This document shows, one piece after another, positions 42,001-50,977 of a stretch of 64,000 nucleotides of DNA (the first letter of the stretch is position 1; every line of letters begins with the position of its first letter). The notes beneath the pieces were generated by a model that did not search any database, had not been told where the DNA came from, and was given only the letters and a program-made list of their open reading frames with translations. The stretch is from the NCBI GenBank assembly GCA_039105265.1, contig JAPFFF010000010.1, positions 1,798,001-1,862,000 of the forward strand. Reading direction: 5' to 3'. Source of the stretch: Tritrichomonas musculus. Its lineage: Eukaryota; Parabasalia; Tritrichomonadida; Tritrichomonadidae. The position numbers were made by a program, and so were the translations under genes.

Positions 42001-42791
42001 GATCACTTCAAAAAGCAGAAGATCTTGAAAAGGAGTCCCTAGAAAAAAAAAGAAGGAGAATGGAAAATCAGTGTAAAGAAAACAGGAGATTCTTTTATCG
42101 TTACCAAGAACGATCATTGGGAATGCAGTTGTGGTAAGATTACCACAACTGGACTACCATGCTCTCACATTATTAAAGTTTTCATTGAAAATAAAATTGA
42201 TCTAAAAATATGTAAAGATATAATTTCTAAAAGATGGATATTAAGTGAAATAGAATATACAGAATGCCAAATTAATGAAAAAAAATGAAATTCCTTTTAT
42301 AAATTTAAATGCGAAGCATGGATCAAGAAAAAAAAAGAGGTACTTAGATATCGCGGCTGAATGCAAAAGCTTGGCTGAGCTCGGGTGTCAAAGCAATAAA
42401 AACTATAAAAAAGTTATGACAACTTTGCATGATCTAGAAAATGAACTTTTAGGCATTCCAAAAGTCCAAGAGCCTTATGGAAAAAGGGCGGGAAGACCAA
42501 AAGAAGGAAGATATAAAATGTAAAAGAAAAAGCGAGAAAAATAAGAAAGAGAAAAAAGTTAATTGTCAGATCTGCAATGATAATCATGATACAAAGAATT
42601 GTCCAAATTTAAATGAAATACGAAAATTTATCGATTTCAGTCCACTAAAAGATAAGATGGCAAAAAGACATTGCATAATTTGCAACGGGGCAAAACATTT
42701 TGCTAGAACATGCCCTGTATTAAAAAAATGGCAACAATTGCAGCAAGAAAAAAATGTAAATGAAGATGAAGATGAAGAAAGCAATAGCTAA
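39036..42791 (+). pseudogene. broken DUF3447/ankyrin-Mutator-like transposase (MULE) fusion gene
   Basis: Frames at 39036-39410, 39412-40917, 40896-41243, 41134-41601, 41622-42137, 42275-42523 and 42477-42791 overlap or abut, so one gene has been cut by roughly six frame changes or stops. Part 1 is the trichomonad DUF3447 module (EFFNIFKSNKRILLFLIEKK, LINYAAFFGSIQIFKFLIQN). An Asn-rich linker with 108-bp repeats follows. A FAR1/FLYWCH-like DNA-binding segment comes next. The MULE core (41250-41560) has CIDPTYRG, CLDDDLML and CIWHKLY. A SWIM finger (42124-42170) reads CSCGKITTTGLPCSH. Two CCHC knuckles at the end are CQICNDNHDTKNC and CIICNGAKHFARTC. A MULE transposase that carries a host-type ankyrin module is unusual. 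Confidence 0.85.
40249..40606 (+). repeat. 108-bp tandem repeat, three full units and a part
   Basis: Units start at 40249, 40357 and 40465, with a partial one at 40573. They are almost identical and encode 36 residues rich in Asn and Ser (for example LPNSNIVNANSMNNNNNSF). Recent slippage or unequal exchange is likely. Confidence 0.95.
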
Positions 42792-43090
42792 CATCGAGTA
42801 GTTTGTTTAATTAATAACATCAACTAGTTTGTTTAATTAGTAACATCGAGTAGTTTGTTTAATTAGTAACATCGACTAGTTTGTTTAATTAGATGCATCG
42901 ATTAGTTTGAATAAATTGGTAACATCGAGTAGTTTGATTAATTAGATACATTGAGTAGTTTGTTTATTTAGTAACATCGACTAGTTTGTTTAATTGGTAA
43001 CATCGAGTAGTTTGATTAATTAGATACATCGAGTAGTTTGTTTAATTAGTAACATCGACTAGTTTGTTTAATTAGATACATCGATTAGTT
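42792..43090 (+). repeat. 26-bp tandem array (CATCGAGTAGTTTGTTTAAT)
   Basis: About 12 units of roughly 26 bp alternating ATCGAGTAG and ATCGACTAG, directly after the transposase frame. Probably the subterminal repeat region of the MULE element, a typical transposase-binding layout. Confidence 0.85.
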
Positions 43091-43288
43091 AATTACTGTT
43101 TGCGTAATATTATCCATAAATAACTACCTGCGAATTGGTATTTTGGAGAAATAATCTGTAAATTAATATCTGCGAGTTATTATTCGTAATTAACTGTCTG
43201 AGAATTACTGTTTGCGTAATATTATCCATAAATAACTACCTGCGAATTGGTATTTTGGAGAAATAATCTGTAAATTAATATCTGCGAG
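43091..43288 (+). repeat. 86-bp direct duplication
   Basis: The 86 bp at 43091-43176 recur at 43203-43288 practically unchanged (AATTACTGTTTGCGTAATAT through ATCTGCGAG). Confidence 0.92.
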
Positions 43289-43566
43289 ATATTATCAGTA
43301 AATAAATATCTACAAATTTGGCGCTATTTCATATCAAAAAGCCATTTTCTCAAAAAGTTTTTACTTCAAAATTTAAAAGCACCGTGGTGGTCACATCACC
43401 ATCACAGTGTGTGAAATATAATTCCTCTTTGCTTTTTTTGATATATTTTTTTTTTTTACATAATTTTTCAGGAATATACACACTAGTGATCATCACGGGG
43501 CTTCGGAAAGTCGAATCAGTTTCCTTGAATTGCTGGATGAATCGGGAAGCTATTTGAACTATAAAT

Positions 43567-43919
43567 GGTACTGAATAAGCAAAAGAAACTTTTTGTAAGG
43601 ACATTCAAATAATTGAATGAGAATAAATTTACCTTTCAATTTTTTTATCTGAGATAATATGAAAAAATAAAAAGATTTTTAAATCTTTTTATGGTACATA
43701 ATTTTTGCCGATTCTTACCGTCAGCCGCGGGGTCTCGGCTTCGCTCGACGCCCGCTAGGCGGTATGTAGCCTCGGTAAAAATTATGTAAAAATATAAAAA
43801 GATTAAAAATAATTTTATTTTTTAATTCTCTCAAAAATAAAAATAATTGAGAGAAAAAATTATTTTCTTTCAATTATTTGAATGTCCTTACAAAAAGTCT
43901 CTTTTGCTTATTCAGTACC
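43567..43919. mobile_element. 353-bp MITE with GC-rich core
   Basis: Inverted repeats of about 50 bp begin GGTACTGAATAAGCAAAAGA at 43567 and end at 43919. An inner inverted pair (ACATAATTTTTGCCGA and complement, about 43697-43790) encloses a GC-rich core of about 60 bp containing GCCGCGGGGTCTCGGCTTCG, striking in a genome this AT-rich. A half copy lies at 59545-59695. No clear target duplication. Confidence 0.85.
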
Positions 43920-44505
43920 CCTAAAATATTTATGAATTGCAAATCAATAATAATTTTTATAATTATATATTTAAAATATTTTATCTGTTGTATTGTCAAT
44001 TTATTGGTTATATATTGATTATTATACAAATAGATGAATAGAATCCAAAATTTTGCCAAGGAATTTTTATGTTTATATATTTAAATTAATCTAGATTATA
44101 TATTAAAATTATATTTATGATTTAATTAATACTATAATCATAATATTTAAAGATATATGTATTTTTAAAAAATTGGTTTAATTGAAATTTGTTAAGTTTA
44201 TTTTTGGTTTTCTAAATTTTAATTCAATTTTATGCTTTTTTATGAGATATATCAAAAATAGATTAAGATATTCGATCAATATAAATTTTATTTATTTTTG
44301 AATAGTTTATTTCATTTTGAACTTTTTTAACAGATATTTTTAAAAATGGATAGCATAGTATAAATCAAATGATATTCTTAATTGATATTAAAAAAATATT
44401 CCTTGAATTTCTTTTCAAAAATAATAATTTTCATGATTTGAAGTAAATAAATGCATAGAGTATATGGAAAAAAAAAAATTAATGGACAAAAAAAAATTAA
44501 TGGTC
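43920..44505. other. AT-rich spacer
   Basis: No gene or bounded repeat seen. Confidence 0.5.
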
Positions 44506-44513
44506 AATTTATA

Positions 44514-47500
44514 ATATGTAGGCTACTCATTTTTTTGAAGAGAAAAAAGTTATTTTTCTCAGTCAATTTTAAGAATTATTTTATTAATTCATAATATATT
44601 TATATATATATCATTACAACAATATTTATCATAATTAAATGTGGTTTTATTCAATATTCATAGACTTTTTTTCTGCATTGTAAATTACAATATCACAAAC
44701 AACAATTGATAAAATTTAGCAACGATTACTTCATAAAATCAATATTTGATTGAATATAATATATGCATAAATAAAATATGAAATCATTTGAGATTTAGCT
44801 TGAAAAAGTTAAAATAAGTATTAAATTTGAATTATTTCTATATCAAATGTATATATATTAAATATCTTTATATTTTAAATTCTCTATCTTTTAGGCTATA
44901 ATTTGATATATTTAGTTTGTCTGTAACTTAAAAAATAAAGTTTAGTTGGAAAAGTATATTGAAAAAGTTGAATTAATAAACGGAATGATTCAAATTCCTA
45001 TGACGCCAAATGGAATAATAAACGGTCAAACGCAAAATTTTTGATTAAAAATAGTAAAAATAAATTGAAAATATATCATATATTTATGCCTCACTATTAA
45101 AAAATCAAAAATATTTTTCTTTAGATATTTTTCATTCAATTTCTATTCAATTTTTAATTCATACTTTCAATTTTTTTATTATTTTTTTTACATTCAAAAA
45201 CCATTTTTTTTAAAAAATATAATTATCTTTATTTTTTATATAATATTATTATTTTTAATACTGATATATATATATAATACATAAAATATATAATAAATAT
45301 ATATAAATAAATTATTAATATATTTTATATAAAAAAATATTATTAATTAAAATAATAAAGCACATCTATTGAAATTTTTAATTTTCAGAAGATTATCTAC
45401 TTTAGTTAATATCAAATATATATTTTAAATATAATTACATTTACGAAAATAATTTACTAATTTTGTTAGAAAAAAATTAATAAAAAATAAATATAAAAAT
45501 ATAAAAAACAATATCATATAAATATCACTATATTTTATATTTTCACAAAAGTAGTTTTTTTTAAATTTTCTGATAAGACTTTCTTCAAATTAATGGAATC
45601 TTTAGACCAAAATATTTTATTTTCAGATTTATTTAATCAAAATCTGAATTTTATTGAAGGCAAAATTGCTCCTTCTGATGAAGAAGAGGACGTTGATGAT
45701 ATAAAAGTTGATCAATCAGAAAATAATAATAATCAAAATAATCAAGAAAGCGGCCAAGACGAAGAGGAGGAATGTGTTGATAACCAAGAGAACTCTCAAA
45801 CTGTTATTGAAAAAGGAAAAGATGATTTTAAAGATATATCATTAGAATTAAATAATAAGCAATTAAAATGTTTCAAACCAATTAATGAAATGAAAACAAC
45901 AAACATGAGGTTTATCGCAATTCAAATCTGTACGTATTTTTATCACGATTTATATAAATTTTTTTTTCATGCGTTTACATTATTATCTTTGTTCCCAATT
46001 CACCAGTATTTATCTGATATTACTGTATTTATACAACAAGTAGGCCATTATACTCATAAAGAATATTTTGAGAATTTGAAGATTGCTTTTTCTTTATTTT
46101 ACAAATTCAATATACATTATGCTTATTTATCTTTTTATTTTTTAAATTCGCAATTTGTTTCATATTGTTTAAGTAAGGATGAAATAATTGAAATATTAGA
46201 TACAATTTATGAAGGTTTTAATTTTCAAATCGTATTTCATAAGATTTTATTTTATCGTCCTATTCAATCAAATATTTTTGAGGCGAAAATTAGCCGCCTT
46301 GAAAAAGAAATAAAAAGATTAAAAATCAAAATGAAAGATTTATCAAATACTAAAAATGAAGTTCAGTATGAAAAAAATCCTTTATCTTTTATTAATGATG
46401 AAATAATAAAGGATGTAATTCAAAATTCAAATAAAAAACCTCAATCTAGAAAATATACTGACAAATTTAAGATTTTTTGTACAATAGCATATATGTTTGG
46501 TGCTAAATGTTATAATTTTATAAGAAAACGTATTCCCTTATGTTCAGTATCTTATTTAAAAAAATTATCAAGTCCCATTGTTAATGATATTATGAAATCT
46601 TTGTTTCAAATTGATCAAATTTTCAAAATAATTGAAAATTTTAAGTTGAATGGTTTACGTGGATCATTAGCTGTTGATGCAGCTTCGTTTCAAAAAATAT
46701 CAGGTAAGGATTTATTAAAAAAGCTTGATTTATTGCAACCTTTAAATTTAAATATTGATGAGAATGCGACATACACAAATGTTTTTGTTTTTTTATTGCA
46801 ACCTTTTAGTCAAGCTCAAAGAACAATACCAGTTCAAGTTATTATAAATCAAAATGGAAATGCTAATATTTCTATTATTGAAACAATTATAAATATCATT
46901 CAATTTTTAAGCATGTTTAATATTTCTATCGATTTCGTCTGTACTGATGGAGATCACTTTTATGACCTGGAGCATCGTTTGTTTTTTAATGATTATATAA
47001 GAAGAGTATATGAATTTGAAAACTTTGATTTTATTTATAGTCAATACGTCCTTAAAAAAGTTCTTTTGCCAAATTCTGACATTTTACATATCTTAAAAAA
47101 TGTTCGAAGTAATTTATTAAACAAAGATTTCATATTTATAGATTTTTATAATTCAATAACAATAAGTGTTGATGAATTTGAACAATATGATTTAAATAAA
47201 ATTATTAAAGATACAAGTTCACAAGGGAGTATGAAAGACAGTTATCCTCTTTTATTATTTTCATTTGAAATTTTCAAAATAATGTGTCAAAGGAAAAATT
47301 ACGCACATGCTTTTTTTATTTTACCTTACTTTTTTTTAACAGAAGCAATAAGAAATCCAATACTCTCAAATGATTCACGTATTTATTTTCTAGAAGTTTC
47401 TTTTTGGTTTATTTTATATTTTTTTCATCAGCATAACTTGGTTAAGAATAATTATGTTCAAACTAAAACTAGTTTAATTAGAACTCTAAACACGATTTTA

Positions 47501-48530
47501 ACTGTAATGATCTCTATTCAAAAACATGTCTCATTAAAGTTGAGTAGAGTTGGTACACACTGTTTAGAGTGCTTCTTTGGCCTTGTACGGATGGCCTGCC
47601 ATGGAAATCACAGTTTTATCAATATTTTGAGGTCAATTGCGAAATCAATTTTTATAAAGAATAAATTAATAGAATTAGGTGAAGAAGTTACAATAAATGG
47701 TCGCGAAAATTCAGCTGGAACTACTACAAAACAAAACTCAAATATTGGTGTGCTACCAGATTGCAGTCCAAATGATTTTTTTTGTTTATTTTTAAGATTA
47801 GCAAATGATGTAGCTCTTTTAAATAATTTTATAGAAATGAAATCAAAAGAAAACGATACTTATTCAAAAAATTTTATGAAAACTTATATCCAAGGACCTT
47901 TTTCTGGTTCCAATATCAGATCGAGATATATCAATAATAGATATGATAAAAATGAAGGTGAAGGTCAAATTGAATATCCCGAAGAGGAAGAAGAAGGAGA
48001 TAATGATGAAGTAAATGGCTCAGAGAAAGTAGAAAGACCTCCGCCAAAAAAGGCTGAAGAAGAAGACATTTGTCCAATCAAATTAATGCAAGGTGAAAAA
48101 CCTGATGTTATTGGTTTTTACTCATTGATTAATCCTGATTCAATATCTCTCAAACTTGTTTCAAAAAAAAAGAAACAAAGGAAGTATTTTTTTAACTTTA
48201 ATCCAGATGATTAAATATTCCAATTTTTAATTTATAAATTAAATTAATAGTTAATAATTACTGAATAAAAATAGCTTAAATAATAATTCATTTTTTTCAA
48301 TTTTTTTCACTAAATTTATTCAATTATTTTGAAAGAATTTTTTCAAATATTTTTGAAAGAATTCTTTCAATTTTTTTAAATAGTTTTTTATTAAATAAAA
48401 AAATATTAAAATGCAAATCTAAACTTTATTATTCATACTTATGAACTATTTTTAGATTATTATTTTATAACAATATATGATCTATCTAATTATATAAAAA
48501 TTAGTCAAAAATGCTAGTGAGCCTACACAT
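44514..48530 (+). mobile_element. apparently complete autonomous P-like DNA transposon, 4017 bp
   Basis: A perfect 8-bp direct repeat AATTTATA flanks the element (44506-44513, 48531-48538). Terminal inverted repeats are short (ATRTGTAGGCT, 10 of 11 matches). A single 873-codon frame fills the centre, with non-coding flanks of about 1.08 kb and 0.32 kb. Both subterminal regions align with the 1.49 kb element at 23092. The 8-bp target duplication fits P, hAT and Merlin superfamilies; the protein points to P. Confidence 0.9.
45593..48214 (+). CDS. P/THAP9-superfamily-like transposase
   Basis: 873 residues, open throughout, so possibly functional. The acidic, Asn-rich N-terminus (1-95) shows no THAP-type C2CH finger. 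A coiled coil lies near 230-255. From about 288, YTDKFKIFCTIAYMFGAKCY and NFIRKRIPL resemble the P-transposase segment that precedes its catalytic domain (the 'Y-x-R-K' region). Acidic candidates for an RNase H-like site are in LAVDAASFQ (about 360) and VCTDGDHF (about 450). DILHILKNVRSNLL (about 498) matches the HLLKN(V/I)RN block of P/THAP9, and THCLECFFGLVRM (about 656) matches the LExFF-x-(I/V)R block with the last acidic residue. The C-terminus is acidic with a basic end. A distant hAT or Kolobok assignment cannot be excluded by eye. Initiator-like TCAAAT precedes the ATG. Confidence 0.75.
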   Translation: MESLDQNILFSDLFNQNLNFIEGKIAPSDEEEDVDDIKVDQSENNNNQNNQESGQDEEEECVDNQENSQTVIEKGKDDFKDISLELNNKQLKCFKPINEMKTTNMRFIAIQICTYFYHDLYKFFFHAFTLLSLFPIHQYLSDITVFIQQVGHYTHKEYFENLKIAFSLFYKFNIHYAYLSFYFLNSQFVSYCLSKDEIIEILDTIYEGFNFQIVFHKILFYRPIQSNIFEAKISRLEKEIKRLKIKMKDLSNTKNEVQYEKNPLSFINDEIIKDVIQNSNKKPQSRKYTDKFKIFCTIAYMFGAKCYNFIRKRIPLCSVSYLKKLSSPIVNDIMKSLFQIDQIFKIIENFKLNGLRGSLAVDAASFQKISGKDLLKKLDLLQPLNLNIDENATYTNVFVFLLQPFSQAQRTIPVQVIINQNGNANISIIETIINIIQFLSMFNISIDFVCTDGDHFYDLEHRLFFNDYIRRVYEFENFDFIYSQYVLKKVLLPNSDILHILKNVRSNLLNKDFIFIDFYNSITISVDEFEQYDLNKIIKDTSSQGSMKDSYPLLLFSFEIFKIMCQRKNYAHAFFILPYFFLTEAIRNPILSNDSRIYFLEVSFWFILYFFHQHNLVKNNYVQTKTSLIRTLNTILTVMISIQKHVSLKLSRVGTHCLECFFGLVRMACHGNHSFINILRSIAKSIFIKNKLIELGEEVTINGRENSAGTTTKQNSNIGVLPDCSPNDFFCLFLRLANDVALLNNFIEMKSKENDTYSKNFMKTYIQGPFSGSNIRSRYINNRYDKNEGEGQIEYPEEEEEGDNDEVNGSEKVERPPPKKAEEEDICPIKLMQGEKPDVIGFYSLINPDSISLKLVSKKKKQRKYFFNFNPDD

Positions 48531-48538
48531 AATTTATA

Positions 48539-50641
48539 TTTGGTCGGATAAAAAAATAAATAAATTTTCTCAAAATATTAGAGCTTTTCTAATAATAATT
48601 AGTAATAAGTGTTTTTCATATAATTTCTAATTTTATATCCAAATGAAAATGCATTTTCTCAGTTAGATGTGAAACAAATAATGAACTAAAAAAATATTGT
48701 AAAAAAAAAATAATTTAAGCATATTTTCTGAAATAATAATTATCTTTTGTATTATAAGTAATAATTATTAATGTAATATGATTTTAATTGTTTCTTATTA
48801 TTATCAATTCCTAAAGCCTACTACAAACAGAAAAAAAATTACAAATAATTTGTACATAATTTTCACTTCACTTTTGGGGTCATCCTAACATATCCTTAAT
48901 AGATTCTTACCAATTTTGGGGAAAATAATATATATCATATATGCGTTGTAAATATCTAAGATAATGTTTTGAATCAAATATATTTGTTGAATTATGAATA
49001 TCACATTCTTCTTAAATAAAATGCAAAAAACTCTATTAGACAAACAATTTCAAATGAACGTCATTTCTCATTAAAATATATATTATGTGTTTATTGATTT
49101 CTAATTGGTTTTGTCAATTTATTATGTTTGATGAATTGAAAAAATTAAAAATTAAAAATATTTTATATCTAGGTTTTCACAAGAAAAAAATGATTACAAA
49201 AGAATATGATATGGAAAACGAATTTATATACAATCATATATTATGAATATATTGATAAATTGAAATAAGTTCATTGCATTCTGAAAATAATTGGTATTTT
49301 TTGAAAAAAAATTGAATCATTTTCAATTCATTATATATGAAATATTTCAATTCATCAATTATAAATAATAAATGTATAAGATGCACTTAATTAATTTGCG
49401 GAAGTAATTTTTTTTAGCTTGAGGTTTAGTGTGCATTATTATATTTTTTTACCAAAAAAAATTTTTTTCTCTTTTCTGTAAGAAAAAAATCATGTACCAT
49501 AAAGTTACAAAACTGAAACTCTGGAATTCCATTGTGGACATCTTTAACATTATAATAACAGGGTAAAAACCGAAAAATGAAAATCAAATAATCATATTGA
49601 TATTTTGTGAAAAAATAATATTTTTATTAATTTTTGATATATATGAAATAAAAATATCTATTTAATATCAAATACCCAAATAATTTCAAATATTATTAAG
49701 AAATGACAGTTTTTTGTTAATTCTTTTTTTTATCAACTTTTTGATAAGTTCGATATGATATCATATATTAAAATATATCATGTAATACTCCTTATATATT
49801 AAATTTTTCTATAAGGAAATAATATATTATGTGTTTGAAAATAAAATACCATTAAAAAATTCAAAATTAATCATTATTTAAAAAAATGTAGATTAATTAT
49901 ATTGAGAATTTACCTTCATAAAAATAAGCAAAAATACGATGATACTACATCAATTATAATGATAAATAAAACTGCAAAATCTCAGATTTCTAAATCTTTT
50001 CTATTTATGTGAAATTGTGATTAATATTATTTTGTCTCATAATTTTTTTTTTTCCATATACTCTAAATATATTTATAATATAAAAAACTGGTTATATAAA
50101 AATAGTTAACTTAAATATTTTTTATATTAGAAAAAATAAATCTTACAATTTCATTGAAAAATTGAGAGTTTTTTGTAGGAAAAACGTATTTTATTGTATG
50201 CAATTATTTTAAATTGAGAGTTTTTTGTAGGAAAAACGTATTATTTTGATAAGAGAATGAAAAGTTATTAAAAATAAAATATATTAAAAATAGTAAAATA
50301 TATATTAATTATAATAATTTATATATTTATTTGATACTTAGTACGATAAAAAAAATATATCAAAATATTAAATATTGCTTAAAAATTGTTGATAATTATT
50401 AAAAATTGCCCAATAATAGGAAAATGAAAGTTTTAATCTTGGAAATATAAATAAATGTTTATATAAAATGTTTATAGATAGATTAATTGTCAATATCAAA
50501 AAATAGGATTTTCGATGTAGTTATATATCCAGACAGGATCATTATTCCCTTTTGAGGTTATATAATATTTTAATCAGTATTAATAGCTAATAATTAATAC
50601 ACCATTATATTTTCGATTAGTCACAAAAACAGAAATTTAGG
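48539..50641. other. long AT-rich spacer with a small tandem duplication
   Basis: No gene. A 30-bp word (TTGAGAGTTTTTTGTAGGAA, then AAACGTATT) occurs at about 50163 and again 49 bp later at about 50212. The rest is featureless A/T. Confidence 0.55.
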
Positions 50642-50784
50642 TTTTTTTTTATAAAATTTTTATACAGGCTGCGCATTTCAAATCCGTTAAAAGGGCCGAT
50701 TTGAAGGTCAATTTAAGGTCAAATATCCGTTAAAAGGGCCGATTTGAAATGCGCAGACTGTAATAAAAATTTTATAAAAAAAAA
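50642..50784. mobile_element. 143-bp fold-back MITE with internal direct repeat
   Basis: Arms of about 40 bp pair: TATAAAATTTTTAT followed by ACAGGCTGCGCATTTCAAAT at the left, and its complement with one mismatch at the right. Inside, the 24-bp word starting ATCCGTTAAAAGGGCCGATT occurs twice (50682 and 50725). The arms will form a stable hairpin. It sits about 190 bp before the TKL-like kinase gene. Confidence 0.85.
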
Positions 50785-50977
50785 TGAATTAAATATAATT
50801 ATGAAATTGAATCTAGTTATTATTTATATTTATAGGATATTAATAAAGATACCGATACTTTAAATTTTAATAAAACCTGTTGAAAAAACCTCTATATACA
50901 AATTTAATTAAAAATTTTAAGGAGACAAAAAACTTCTCAAAAAGTCGCAAAATATTGGCCATTACTACAAATTGAAG

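Larger units (their letters stand above)
34711..43411. mobile_element. candidate large DNA transposon bracketed by inverted termini around the MULE pseudogene
   Basis: The left edge (34711-34742, beginning CACACTGTGGAGGTGAAGTG) and the right edge (43380-43411, inverted) match at about 28 of 32 positions. The similarity continues more loosely inward through CTTTTTGA words. Each edge is itself palindromic (CACTGTGG...CCACAGTG). Between them lie the Mutator-like transposase remnant and later insertions. No target duplication was found at these borders, so they may instead be two separate copies of a small repeat. Confidence 0.4.

Noticed and set aside
42792-43090. Regularly spaced repeats resembling a CRISPR array
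   Set aside because: The units are contiguous 26-bp tandem repeats without unique spacers, in a eukaryotic transposon.
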